Assembly: GCA_964427175.1 (NCBI GenBank)
Contig: CAYRTP010000030.1
Span: 1 to 18,610, forward strand
Direction: 5' to 3'
Source of the DNA: CAMEON01 sp964427175
GTDB lineage: Bacteria; Bacillota; Clostridia; Oscillospirales; CAG-272
DNA length: 18,610 nucleotides
Position 1 is the first letter of the stretch; every line of letters starts with the position of its first letter. The position numbers and the translations under genes were made by a program. The notes beneath the pieces were generated by a model. That model was not told the origin of the DNA. It saw only the letters and a program-made list of their open reading frames with translations, and did no database searches. Shown here piece after piece: positions 8,006-15,043 of this stretch.

Positions 8006-9900
8006 TACGCCTTCACCTCCCCGTTCTTGATGACCTGCTGGACTTCAGCCTGTTGCTTGGTGGCTTCCATCTGGGAGTCATAGATCTCCTTATACTCCAC
8101 GTTGGAGGACAGAAGCTGGGCGTGGGTACCCACACCCGTGATGCGGCCTTCGTTGACCACGACGATCTGATCCGCCTCCATCACCGAGGTGATGCGCTGG
8201 GCGATGATGATCTTGGTGGTGTCCTTCAGCGCACCGCGGAAGGTCTCGCGGATGCGTGCCTCGGTGGCGGTGTCCACCGCGCTGGTGGAGTCGTCGAGGA
8301 TGAGAATTTTCGGCTTTTTCAGCAGGGTGCGGGCGATACACAGTCTCTGCTTCTGACCGCCCGACACGTTGGTACCGCCCTGGCCCAGGTCGGACTCGTA
8401 GCCGTTCTTGAAGCCCATGATAAAGCCGTCTGCCTGGGCGGAGTCAGCGGCGGCACGGATGGTATCCATATCGGCCTCGCCGTCGCCCCAGCGGAGGTTG
8501 TCTTCGATGGTACCCGAGAACAGGACGTTCTTCTGGAGCACCATACCCACGCCCTCGCGGAGGTGGTAGAGGGAATAGTCCTTGACGTTGATGCCGTCCA
8601 CCAGCACCTCGCCCTCGTCGGTGTCGTAGAGGCGGGGGATCATGGAGACCAGGGTGGTCTTACCCGAGCCCGTGGAGCCGATGATGCCCACGGTGGAGCC
8701 TGCGTGGATCTTGAGGCTGACGTTGTCCAGCACCTTACCCTCGCTTCCCTTGTAGTAGCGGAAGGTGACGTTGCGGAATTCGATATCACCCCGCTCCACC
8801 TGCTTGTCGGGGCAGGCGGCGTTCAGGTCGGAAATGTCGATCTCCTCGTTCATGACCGCCTTGATGCGTCGGCCCGAGGCCATGGCACGGGAGGCCTGCA
8901 TGAACAGCATGGTGACCATCATGAGGGAGGACAGGATCTGGGTGATGTAGGTGACGAAGGAGGTCAGGTCGCCCACCAGCATGGTGCCGTCCAGCACCAT
9001 GTTACCGCCGAACCACAGCACCACCAAGACGGCGGCGTTCATGGTCAGGGTCATGAGGGGGGACATACAGATCATCACCATCATAGCCCGACGGCCCGCC
9101 ATCTTGAGGTCGGCGTTGGTGGCGGCGAAGCGGGTATTCTCATGCTCCTCGCGGACGAAGGACTTGACCACGCGGACGTTGGTGATGCTCTCCTGGACGT
9201 TGGCGTTCAGGCCGTCCACCTTCTCCTGCATGGCCGAGAAGCGGGGGAAGCCGAAGCGAATGAACACGAAGATACCCACCAGCATGACGGGGATGGCCAC
9301 CGCCAGGATGAGGGCCAGCTTACGGTTGAGGGCAATGGCCATGATCAGCGCGCCGATGAGCATACCGGGGGAGCGCAGGGCCATACGGAGCAGGGTATTG
9401 ACGAAGTTCTGCATCTGGGTCACGTCATTGGTCAGACGGGTGACCAGGGAGCCGGTGTTGAACTTGTCGATGTTGGAGAAGGAGAACTTCTGTACCTTGC
9501 GGTAGATGTCGGCGCGGAGGTCGGCAGCGAAGTTCACCGAGGCCTTGGCACCGAAGTAGGCACCGCCCACGCCGCCGATCATCATGAGGAGGGCGGTGAA
9601 CACCATGCCCACGGCCAGGGCGACCACCAGGGCGGAGTCGGTCTTCAACACGTCGTAGAGCCAGGTCAGCCAGGCGGGGGCCTCCTCCATATCGTGCTTC
9701 ACACCGAAGTCGATGATGTAGGCGAGTAGCTTGGGCATGACCACCTCACCGATGACCTCCACGATCATGAGCAGGGGGCCGATGATGAACCAGGGCAGAT
9801 AGGGTTTTACGTACTTGAACCAGCGCAGTTGCTCGGGGGGCTGCGAGGTATTTGCTTGGGTTGCGGGATTGGATGCAGTCACGTTCACACTTCCTTTCAT
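8005..9900 (-). CDS. ABC exporter half-transporter, degenerate-site subunit
   Basis: Permease-ATPase fusion of 631 aa with six predicted membrane segments (about 35-330) and a C-terminal ATPase: Walker A GSTGSGKTT near 400, canonical signature VSGGQKQR near 508, Walker B ILILDDSTS near 530. The catalytic Glu after Walker B is Asp, and the switch His is Gln (IIAQRI, near 565). Both changes mark the low-activity site of heterodimeric exporters, so this subunit pairs with the gene at 6056. The ATG at 9900 overlaps the marR stop as ATGA but has no good ribosome binding site. An in-frame GTG at 9882 has AAAGGAAG seven bases upstream and may be the real start. Family role: export of lipophilic compounds, driven by ATP. 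Confidence 0.94.
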   Translation of the reverse strand: MKGSVNVTASNPATQANTSQPPEQLRWFKYVKPYLPWFIIGPLLMIVEVIGEVVMPKLLAYIIDFGVKHDMEEAPAWLTWLYDVLKTDSALVVALAVGMVFTALLMMIGGVGGAYFGAKASVNFAADLRADIYRKVQKFSFSNIDKFNTGSLVTRLTNDVTQMQNFVNTLLRMALRSPGMLIGALIMAIALNRKLALILAVAIPVMLVGIFVFIRFGFPRFSAMQEKVDGLNANVQESITNVRVVKSFVREEHENTRFAATNADLKMAGRRAMMVMICMSPLMTLTMNAAVLVVLWFGGNMVLDGTMLVGDLTSFVTYITQILSSLMMVTMLFMQASRAMASGRRIKAVMNEEIDISDLNAACPDKQVERGDIEFRNVTFRYYKGSEGKVLDNVSLKIHAGSTVGIIGSTGSGKTTLVSMIPRLYDTDEGEVLVDGINVKDYSLYHLREGVGMVLQKNVLFSGTIEDNLRWGDGEADMDTIRAAADSAQADGFIMGFKNGYESDLGQGGTNVSGGQKQRLCIARTLLKKPKILILDDSTSAVDTATEARIRETFRGALKDTTKIIIAQRITSVMEADQIVVVNEGRITGVGTHAQLLSSNVEYKEIYDSQMEATKQQAEVQQVIKNGEVKA

Positions 9901-10391
9901 TTGCGGGGGGGATCTGCGGGGGCGCCTACAGCGTCCAGATTGTGATCAATGCGCTCCATAAAGGAGAGCAGGGTGGCCATTTCGGCCTCGGTAAAGCCGT
10001 CAAACATGGAGTAATCCACCGATTCCAGGATCTCGCGGCCCTCCTCGATCTTGGCCACGCCCTTCTCGGTGATGCGGATCTCGTTGCGGCGGTTGTCCTC
10101 GTCGGTGATGGTGCGGGAGATGTATTCCTCCTTTTCCAACCGCTTGAGGGTGGTGGTCACGGCGGCGGGGCTGACCCCGAGGGCATCGGCCAGCTCCTTT
10201 TGGGCGGGGATCTCCCCCTGCCGTCTGGCTAAATGCATAAGCATCCGATGCTGTCCGTGATGCAGACCAATGGCACCCAGTCTCCGCTCCACGTGGGCAT
10301 GATGGCGGCGCATGACACGCATGAAGCGCCACACCGCCCATATCTGGGGCGAATCGGGAATATGGCAGGTGCAGGTCTTTTTTTCTGCCAT
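9897..10391 (-). CDS. MarR-family transcriptional regulator
   Basis: A 164-aa winged-helix repressor. The recognition helix region is QKELADALGVSPAAVTTTLKRLEKEEYISR (about 65-95), followed by the wing DEDNRRNEIRITEKG, both hallmark MarR segments. Helical ends for dimerisation flank this core. The N-terminus carries a Cys-Thr-Cys-His stretch (7-10) that could sense metal or redox state, though that is only a guess. It is first in the operon, 9-11 bases after an AGGAG, and its stop overlaps the ABC start. A dense cluster of TTAAC sites in its leader, just beyond a perfect promoter, points to autorepression relieved by a transported compound. Confidence 0.92.
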   Translation of the reverse strand: MAEKKTCTCHIPDSPQIWAVWRFMRVMRRHHAHVERRLGAIGLHHGQHRMLMHLARRQGEIPAQKELADALGVSPAAVTTTLKRLEKEEYISRTITDEDNRRNEIRITEKGVAKIEEGREILESVDYSMFDGFTEAEMATLLSFMERIDHNLDAVGAPADPPRK

Positions 10392-10420
10392 TTTGAAATG
10401 TCTCCTTTCCGTTCATTTTC

Positions 10421-10465
10421 GTTTAACAGATTAACTTTCAACCAGTTAATGATTAACACGTTAAC
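10421..10465. promoter_or_regulatory. Cluster of TTAAC operator-like sites, probable MarR binding
   Basis: Five TTAAC/GTTAA half-sites fall within 45 bases. They include the perfect 13-base palindrome GTTAATGATTAAC (10445-10457), a looser pair GTTTAACAGATTAAC (10421-10435) and GTTAAC (10460-10465). They cover the expected transcription start of the marR operon, just downstream of its -10 box, so a bound dimer would block polymerase. AT-rich TTAAC-type palindromes are common MarR-family boxes. Which protein binds is inferred. Confidence 0.7.
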
Positions 10466-10466
10466 T

Positions 10467-10495
10467 ATTATAGCGTTTTTTCCTGCATTTGTCAA
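10467..10495 (-). promoter_or_regulatory. Fully consensus sigma-A promoter for the marR-ABC operon
   Basis: Minus strand TTGACA (10490-10495), 17-base spacer, TATAAT (10467-10472). Every position matches consensus. Such a strong promoter makes sense only if it is repressed, matching the operator cluster at 10421-10465. Confidence 0.93.
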
Positions 10496-10541
10496 GGGGA
10501 ATGAAAAAAGTTTTTTCCCCGAAAAATATGAATGGAAAATA

Positions 10542-10570
10542 TTGACAATTCGGAGGTTTTGTGGTATATT
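10542..10570 (+). promoter_or_regulatory. Sigma-A promoter for the tandem phosphoesterase genes
   Basis: TTGACA (10542-10547), 17-base spacer, TATATT (10565-10570). Transcription should start near 10577, leaving a leader of about 45 bases. It points away from the marR promoter, and the two -35 boxes lie 46 bases apart. Confidence 0.88.
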
Positions 10571-10621
10571 TATTTTGGTACATTTCCCACATAAATCGCC
10601 CTTGGCAGGAAGGATACGAAC

Positions 10622-11596
10622 ATGAAAATATTGCAGAAGCAAAAAGACAAGAAATTCACCATACTGAATCTCTCCGACCCTCAGCTCTCCAATGAGGAGT
10701 GGCAGGAGGGGCGCACGGAGGGCAAGCTCTTGAAGGACACCTTGGCCTACCTTATCGAAACGTGCGAGCCCGACCTCATCACGGTCAGCGGCGACATTGC
10801 CTGGGCGGGGGCACTGGAGTCCTACGCCAACTTCTCCGACCTGCTGGACAGCTACGGCATTCCCTGGGCTCCCGTATTCGGCAACCACGACAACCAGGGC
10901 GGTCCCGAGATGGTTCTGAAGCAGGCCGAGATCATGCAGGCCCGCGGGACCTGCCTCATGGAGAACGGCGACCCCGCCCTGGGCTGCGGCAACTACGTCA
11001 TCGGCATCGAGGAGGAGGGCCGTCTCATCCACGGTATCCTCATGATGGACTCCCACGATTGCAAGCGTTGGGTGGACGAAATGGGTCAGGAGCGCAACAG
11101 CTGGGCCGAATTGGAGCCCGAGCAGTTCGTCTGGTACAGAGAACAGCTCCAAATGCTCAAGGAAAAGGGAGTCGGTGAGACCTCCATCATCATGCACATT
11201 CCCCTCTACACCTACCGCGAGGCCTTCAAGGCCGCCCTGAAAGAGGGCGTGGACCCCAATTCGGTCTCCCCCTACAACGGCGAGCAGGCGGGGTGCTGGA
11301 ACCCGGGCTACGAGGATTCCTTCGGAGTCATGTACGAGGGCATTTCCTCCTTCCCCAAGGACAACGGCTTCTTCGACGAGATCCTGGCGGGCGGCTCCAC
11401 CAAGACCGTCCTGGTGGGTCACGATCATGTCAACAACTTTGGCGTGCGCTACGAAGGTGTCCTGCTGGCCTTCTCCATGAAGATCGGCTCGGGCTGTTAC
11501 TGGGATCCCCGCATCAACGGCGGCACCGTCATGACCATCGACTCGGAGGGACATATGGACGTGGAACAGGTATTCTACCGTCCCGATCAGCCGTAA
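10622..11596 (+). CDS. Cytoplasmic metallophosphoesterase, paralogue 1 (D-P-Q variant)
   Basis: A 324-aa calcineurin-like phosphoesterase with no signal peptide or membrane segment. Motifs: LSDPQL at 17-22, SGDIAWAG (57-58 GD), FGNHD (87-90), His192 in IIMHIP and GHDH at 266-269 followed by VNNFGV. In the first motif the usual D-x-H is D-P-Q (Asp19, Gln21), so one metal ligand is replaced; some relatives use Gln here. The FGNHD and GHDHVN patterns recall the Dcr2/PAP29-like branch of purple-acid-phosphatase relatives. The first ten residues (MKILQKQKDK) are nearly identical to the next gene. The ribosome binding site is GGAAGGA at good spacing. Reaction and substrate are unknown. Confidence 0.9.
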   Translation: MKILQKQKDKKFTILNLSDPQLSNEEWQEGRTEGKLLKDTLAYLIETCEPDLITVSGDIAWAGALESYANFSDLLDSYGIPWAPVFGNHDNQGGPEMVLKQAEIMQARGTCLMENGDPALGCGNYVIGIEEEGRLIHGILMMDSHDCKRWVDEMGQERNSWAELEPEQFVWYREQLQMLKEKGVGETSIIMHIPLYTYREAFKAALKEGVDPNSVSPYNGEQAGCWNPGYEDSFGVMYEGISSFPKDNGFFDEILAGGSTKTVLVGHDHVNNFGVRYEGVLLAFSMKIGSGCYWDPRINGGTVMTIDSEGHMDVEQVFYRPDQP

Positions 11597-11614
11597 ACCA
11601 TAAACAGCAAGCAT

Positions 11615-11632
11615 CCCGTCCCGGAGGACGGG
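11615..11632 (+). other. Small hairpin between the tandem phosphoesterase genes
   Basis: CCCGTCC (11615-11621) pairs with GGACGGG (11626-11632) around a CGGA loop. It lacks a T tract and sits just before the AAAGGA of the second gene. It is more likely an RNA-processing or translation-tuning structure than a terminator, so the two genes should be co-transcribed. Confidence 0.45.
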
Positions 11633-11646
11633 GGAAAGGATAGACT

Positions 11647-12615
11647 ATGAAAGTATTACAGAAACAGAAAGACAAAAAATTCACGGTTCTCCACCTCACC
11701 GACACCCACCTGTATCACGATGAGTGGATCGGTGAGAAGGGCGAGCATTTGAAGGCCACGGTGGACTACCTGGTAGAGCAGACCAAGCCCGACCTCATCA
11801 CCATCAGCGGCGACATTGCCTGGGCGGGACAGTACCAATCCTACGAGGATTTTGCCGAGTGGATGGCCGGCTACGGCATCCCGTGGGCACCCGTGTTCGG
11901 CAACCACGATGACCAGGAGGGCTACGAGGCGGTCTCCCGCGCCGCCGACATTCTGCTCGAGCGTCCTAATTGCCTGTTGGAGAAGGGCGACCGCACCCTG
12001 GGTTGCGGTAACTACGTCATCGGCATTGAGGAGGAGGGCCGTTTGGTCCACGGTATCATCCTCATGGACTCCCACGATCGCAAGCCCTGGATCGACGAGA
12101 AGGGCGAGGAGCACAACGAGTGGGCCGAGCTCATCCCCGAGCAGTTCCCCTGGTACCGCCGACAGATCGACGAGCTGAAGGCCCGGGGTGTGGGCGAGAC
12201 CTCCCTCATCATGCACATTCCCATCTACGCCTACCGCGATGCCATCAAGGCCGCTCTCAAGGCAGACGTGGACCCCAAGGCCATCTCCTTCTATAACGGC
12301 GAGCAGGGCGACTGCTGGAATCCCGGCTATGAGGATTCCTTCGGTGTCTACCGCGAGGGCATCTGCTCCTACCCCGCCGACAATGGATTCTTTGGCGAGA
12401 TCCTGGCGGGCGGCACCACCAAGACCGTCATCAGCGGCCACGATCACACCAACACCTTTGGCGTTCCCTACCAAGGCGTGCGTCTCCTGTACGCCCTCAA
12501 GACCGGCCGAGGCAGTTACCACGACGTCCGCATCAACGGCGGTACGGTCCTGACCATCGACTCCGACGGTCGGATGGAGGCGGAGCATTGCTTCTATCCT
12601 TATGAGGAGAAGTGA
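11647..12615 (+). CDS. Cytoplasmic metallophosphoesterase, paralogue 2 (canonical D-x-H)
   Basis: A 322-aa close paralogue of the gene just upstream, with matching blocks throughout and the same length. Here the first motif is the standard LTDTHL (Asp19, His21). The others are SGDIAWAG (55-56), FGNHDDQ (85-88), His190 in LIMHIP and GHDHTNTFGV. The complete ligand set predicts an active binuclear enzyme. It begins 50 bases after the first gene with AAAGGA ahead of the ATG, so the pair is probably one operon that arose by tandem duplication. No export signal is seen. The family is clear from motifs, but the substrate is not; the two copies may differ in metal preference because of the Gln/His change. 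Confidence 0.91.
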   Translation: MKVLQKQKDKKFTVLHLTDTHLYHDEWIGEKGEHLKATVDYLVEQTKPDLITISGDIAWAGQYQSYEDFAEWMAGYGIPWAPVFGNHDDQEGYEAVSRAADILLERPNCLLEKGDRTLGCGNYVIGIEEEGRLVHGIILMDSHDRKPWIDEKGEEHNEWAELIPEQFPWYRRQIDELKARGVGETSLIMHIPIYAYRDAIKAALKADVDPKAISFYNGEQGDCWNPGYEDSFGVYREGICSYPADNGFFGEILAGGTTKTVISGHDHTNTFGVPYQGVRLLYALKTGRGSYHDVRINGGTVLTIDSDGRMEAEHCFYPYEEK

Positions 12616-12650
12616 TACGAATCCTCAAATATCGAATTGCACCCGAGCAA

Positions 12651-12755
12651 AGTCATCCTGAGCGAAACGGAGCAACGCGGAGTGGAGTCGAAGGATCTCT
12701 TGCCGTGATAGAGATCCTTCGACTACGCCGCGTTGCGGCTCCGCTCAGGATGACT
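12651..12755. repeat. Long imperfect inverted repeat (GTCATCCTGAGCG family)
   Basis: A left arm (12651-12700) beginning AGTCATCCTGAGCG and ending GTCGAAGGATCTCT pairs with a right arm (12710-12755) around a 9-base loop. Pairing is nearly continuous, with a few bulges and mismatches. GTCATCCTGAGCG...GAAGGATCT palindromes are, from memory, widespread intergenic repeats in bacteria and resemble non-autonomous mobile or REP-like elements. There is no coding sequence. It lies just before the terminator at 12778. Confidence 0.8.
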
Positions 12756-12777
12756 CTGTTCTCTCCTACCCGAAAAA

Positions 12778-12815
12778 CCCGCCGCGAGATGATTCTCGCG
12801 GCGGGTTCTTCTTTT
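12778..12815. terminator. Bidirectional terminator between phosphoesterase and ddh genes
   Basis: A perfect 12-bp stem CCCGCCGCGAGA/TCTCGCGGCGGG (12778-12789 with 12794-12805) has a TGAT loop. T-rich sequence follows on the plus strand (TTCTTCTTTT) and five T on the minus strand. It serves both convergent genes. Confidence 0.92.
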
Positions 12816-12824
12816 ATCTCAAAA

Positions 12825-13802
12825 TCAAAGCATAGTTGCCCGCAGCTCCTCGGGGGAGAGCTGGGACAGGTCGGCGGGGGCCACGTCCAGGACGGTGATA
12901 CAGCCGGTGCGGCCTCTCTGCTTCATGCGCAGGACGGCGCGGGCGTAGGCCACCAGCACCGAGGCGGTGAACTCGGGGTTGGAGTCCAGGCGCAGGCTGT
13001 AGCTGATGGTGTTGCGGCTGAGGCCGTGGATGCCGGTACGGCCGTTGCGGATCACGCGGCCGCCATGGGGGAGGCCTGCATGGTCGCGGGCCATTTCCTC
13101 GGCGGTGATGAAGGTGACCGTGGTGTTGTAGTCGGCGAAATAGTTGGGCATGGTGACGATGGCCTGCTCGATGGCGGCCTTGTCGGCATCGGGAGCGGCC
13201 ACCACGTAGCACTCACGGGTGTGCTTGTCGCGGGTGGAAAGCTCGGGATTCTCGCCCCGCTCCACCGCCTCCATGGCCTCGGGAACGGGAACCGTGTACT
13301 GACGGGCATCCAGCACCCCGGGGATGCGGCGGATGGCATCCGAATGGCCCTGGCTGACACCGCGGCCCCAGAAGGTATAGTCCTGACCCTCGGGGAGGAT
13401 GGCCTGGCCGTAAACACGGGCCAGGGAGAACAGACCGGGATCCCAGCCGCCCGAAATGAGGCAGAGGGTGCCCGCCTCCTTGGCGGCGGCATCCACCTTG
13501 GCGAAATGGGTGGGGATCTTAGCGTGGGTGTCAAAGCTGTCCACCACGCAGAAGTCCTTGGCCAGCTCGGGAGTCCACTCGGGCAGATCGGTAGCACTGC
13601 CTCCGCAGAGGATGAGCACGTCGATCTGATCCTTGAACTTCAGAATATCGGCGGCGGGGTACACGGGCAGGCCGGTGCGGGTCTTGACCGTGGCGGGATC
13701 GCGACGGGTGAACGCCCCGATCAGATCCACGTCGGGATTCTGTCTCATGGCCGCCTCAACACCGCGGCCCAGATTGCCATAACCAAAAATTGCAATTTTC
13801 AT
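12825..13802 (-). CDS. ddh: meso-Diaminopimelate D-dehydrogenase
   Basis: A 325-aa cytoplasmic NADPH-dependent enzyme (EC 1.4.1.16) that converts tetrahydrodipicolinate and ammonia to meso-diaminopimelate in one step, bypassing the acylated routes. The N-terminal Rossmann motif is GYGNLGRG (7-14). Family blocks follow: CGGSATDLPEWTPELA, SGGWDPGLFSL, WGRGVSQGHSDAIRRIPGV and PHGGRV. These agree closely with the Corynebacterium enzyme, and the length is the family norm. It is the third lysine/cell-wall gene in the direction of transcription after dapA and dapB, following dapB by 123 bases that contain a two-hairpin repeat. AAAGG lies about ten bases before the ATG. No own promoter was recognised. 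It ends at a bidirectional terminator. Confidence 0.96.
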   Translation of the reverse strand: MKIAIFGYGNLGRGVEAAMRQNPDVDLIGAFTRRDPATVKTRTGLPVYPAADILKFKDQIDVLILCGGSATDLPEWTPELAKDFCVVDSFDTHAKIPTHFAKVDAAAKEAGTLCLISGGWDPGLFSLARVYGQAILPEGQDYTFWGRGVSQGHSDAIRRIPGVLDARQYTVPVPEAMEAVERGENPELSTRDKHTRECYVVAAPDADKAAIEQAIVTMPNYFADYNTTVTFITAEEMARDHAGLPHGGRVIRNGRTGIHGLSRNTISYSLRLDSNPEFTASVLVAYARAVLRMKQRGRTGCITVLDVAPADLSQLSPEELRATML

Positions 13803-13820
13803 ATAGGTAGCCTTTCTTGA

Positions 13821-13890
13821 AGCAGGGCTCTGCCCTGCACCCGGTCAAGAAACTTTTTGAAAAAAGTTTCTTGACAATCTTCAAAAACTT
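13821..13890 (-). repeat. Composite two-hairpin repeat, copy A
   Basis: Read on the minus strand: leader AAGTTTTTGA, a perfect 15-bp hairpin (13844-13858 with 13861-13875), spacer CGGGT, then a 7-bp hairpin GCAGGGC/GCCCTGC (13822-13838). It has the same architecture as three other copies nearby and lies between dapB and ddh. A run of T lies inside the stem rather than after it, so it is not a standard terminator. Confidence 0.85.
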
Positions 13891-13925
13891 GAAATAAGGG
13901 GAGGAAAATCGGGTGGTTAAAATTT

Positions 13926-14699
13926 TCAGGTCTTGGAGACCAGGTCGGTCATATCGTACAGCCCTGCGGGGAGTCCCTTGCAGAGGAACTCGGCGGCGGC
14001 CAGGGCTCCCTCGGCAAAGAGGGCGCGGTCGTGGGCTTCGTGCTTGAGGGTGATGGTCTGATTGGGGGTGCCGATGATGACCTCGTGCTCACCCACGATG
14101 TTGCCCATGCGGATGGCGTGGATGCCGATCTCCTCGGGGGTACGCTTGCCGTAACCGCTCCGTCCCGTGGCCACGGTGGCCTCGGGGCGCACCTCACAGA
14201 GGGCGTTGGCAATGGCCAGGGCGGTGCCGCTGGGCGCGTCCAGCTTGCGGTTGTGGTGCTTCTCGATGATCTCGATCTCGGCATCGGGCATGGCGGCGGC
14301 CACCTGCTTGGCGGTGTCGATCAGCAGAGCCACGCCCAGGGAGAAGTTGGCGGCGAAGAAGACGGGGATGGACTCGGCGGCCTTACGGATGGCGGCCTTT
14401 TCCTCGTCGGTGTGGCCCGTGGTGGCCAGGACCACGGCGATGTTGTGGGCCACGGCGAAATCCAGGAGGGAGACGGTAGCACTGTGGTGAGAGAAATCCA
14501 CGATACAATCCACCGAAGTAAAAACGGGATTATTGGCGGCATCGGCAAAGCTGTTGGCGCAGGGCATACCCTCGGCACCGCAGGCGTTCATATCCACGCC
14601 CACGATCCCCGCGGGATCAGCACCCCGACAGCCCGCCAGAGCCATCTTGGCCACCTCGGTACCCATATGGCCGCAAAGGCCGGAAATCAAGAGTTTCAT
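13926..14699 (-). CDS. dapB: 4-Hydroxy-tetrahydrodipicolinate reductase
   Basis: A 257-aa cytoplasmic reductase (EC 1.17.1.8) for the second committed step to diaminopimelate and lysine, using NAD(P)H. It has the nucleotide-binding GLCGHMG (7-13), DFSHHSA (68-74) and TTGHTDEE. The catalytic and substrate-binding block EKHHNRKLDAPSGTA holds His148, His149 and Lys152, and it is followed by GRSGYGKRTPEEIG and the C-terminal GALAAAEFL helix. The start is the ATG at 14699: the protein then opens with the dinucleotide fold, and AAGGA lies 11 bases upstream. A longer reading to 14771 is only repeat sequence translated. It lies between dapA and ddh on the same strand; whether it is read from the riboswitch promoter or its own is open. 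Confidence 0.97.
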   Translation of the reverse strand: MKLLISGLCGHMGTEVAKMALAGCRGADPAGIVGVDMNACGAEGMPCANSFADAANNPVFTSVDCIVDFSHHSATVSLLDFAVAHNIAVVLATTGHTDEEKAAIRKAAESIPVFFAANFSLGVALLIDTAKQVAAAMPDAEIEIIEKHHNRKLDAPSGTALAIANALCEVRPEATVATGRSGYGKRTPEEIGIHAIRMGNIVGEHEVIIGTPNQTITLKHEAHDRALFAEGALAAAEFLCKGLPAGLYDMTDLVSKT

Positions 14700-14752
14700 G
14701 ATAGTTTTTATCCTTATTTTTTTCGTTAAGTTTGAACCCAAACCCTTATGAA

Positions 14753-14819
14753 AAGTTTTTGGGATTCTCAAACCCTTTTTTCCAAAAAGGGTTTGAGCGG
14801 GTCCAGGGCAGCGCCCTGG
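14753..14819 (+). repeat. Composite two-hairpin repeat, copy B
   Basis: Leader AAGTTTTTGGGATTC, a 14-bp stem (14767-14780 with 14784-14797), spacer CGGGT and a 7-bp hairpin CCAGGGC/GCCCTGG (14803-14819). The long stem differs in sequence from copies A, C and D but stays fully paired. It lies upstream of dapB and is followed by one more perfect 7-bp hairpin, GCCGAGC/GCTCGGC (14828-14843). Confidence 0.87.
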
Positions 14820-14868
14820 CGGGTCTTGCCGAGCTTGCTCGGCGTGCAGAGCCCTGGTGCCCTTTCGC

Positions 14869-14920
14869 TCTCCTCATCCACCATCCTTCGGATGGTCCCC
14901 CTTCCCCGCTGGGGAAGGCA
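14869..14920. repeat. CTCATCCACC...GGGGAAGGCA intergenic repeat, fullest copy
   Basis: The first 35 bases (14869-14903) are identical to the last 35 of the window (18576-18610), and the last 16 are identical to 40-55. It contains two nested palindromes, ATCCTTCGGAT and CTTCCCCGCTGGGGAAG, so as RNA it would form two small hairpins. I recall similar units in many gut Firmicutes genomes. Confidence 0.85.
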
Positions 14921-14971
14921 TAAGAACGCGATACCCAAATTGAGTTTTTTATAGTCATCCATTCTTATTAA

Positions 14972-15036
14972 AAGTTTTTGGAGTTCCAAGAACCTTTTCG
15001 CAAAAGGTTCTTGGCGGGTCCAGGGCAGTGCCCTGG
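14972..15036 (+). repeat. Composite two-hairpin repeat, copy C
   Basis: Leader AAGTTTTTGGAGTT, a 13-bp stem CCAAGAACCTTTT/AAAAGGTTCTTGG (14986-15014), spacer CGGGT and a 7-bp hairpin (15020-15036). It lies just 7 bases past the dapA stop codon, in the opposite orientation to that gene. Confidence 0.87.
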
Positions 15037-15043
15037 CGTTCTC

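Larger units (their letters stand above)
14700..15043. other. 344-base gap between dapB and dapA, filled by repeats
   Basis: It holds no gene that I can support. It contains two-hairpin copies B and C, an extra hairpin at 14828-14843, and the 14869-14920 repeat. Short open frames here are translated repeats. No promoter for dapB is clear. Confidence 0.75.

Noticed and set aside
6122..9729. Very long open frames on the plus strand opposite the two ABC genes (653 and 588 codons)
   Set aside because: They are antisense shadows of high-GC coding sequence: His/Gly/Asp-rich composition, no family motifs and no ribosome binding sites, while the minus strand has complete ABC motifs.
14700..14771. 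Longer N-terminus for DapB
   Set aside because: Those codons translate the copy B repeat and leader; the reductase family begins at the nucleotide-binding motif encoded right after 14699.
14972..15036. Copy C as the terminator of dapA
   Set aside because: The hairpins lie just past the stop, but no T run follows either stem on the minus strand; pausing or processing cannot be excluded.
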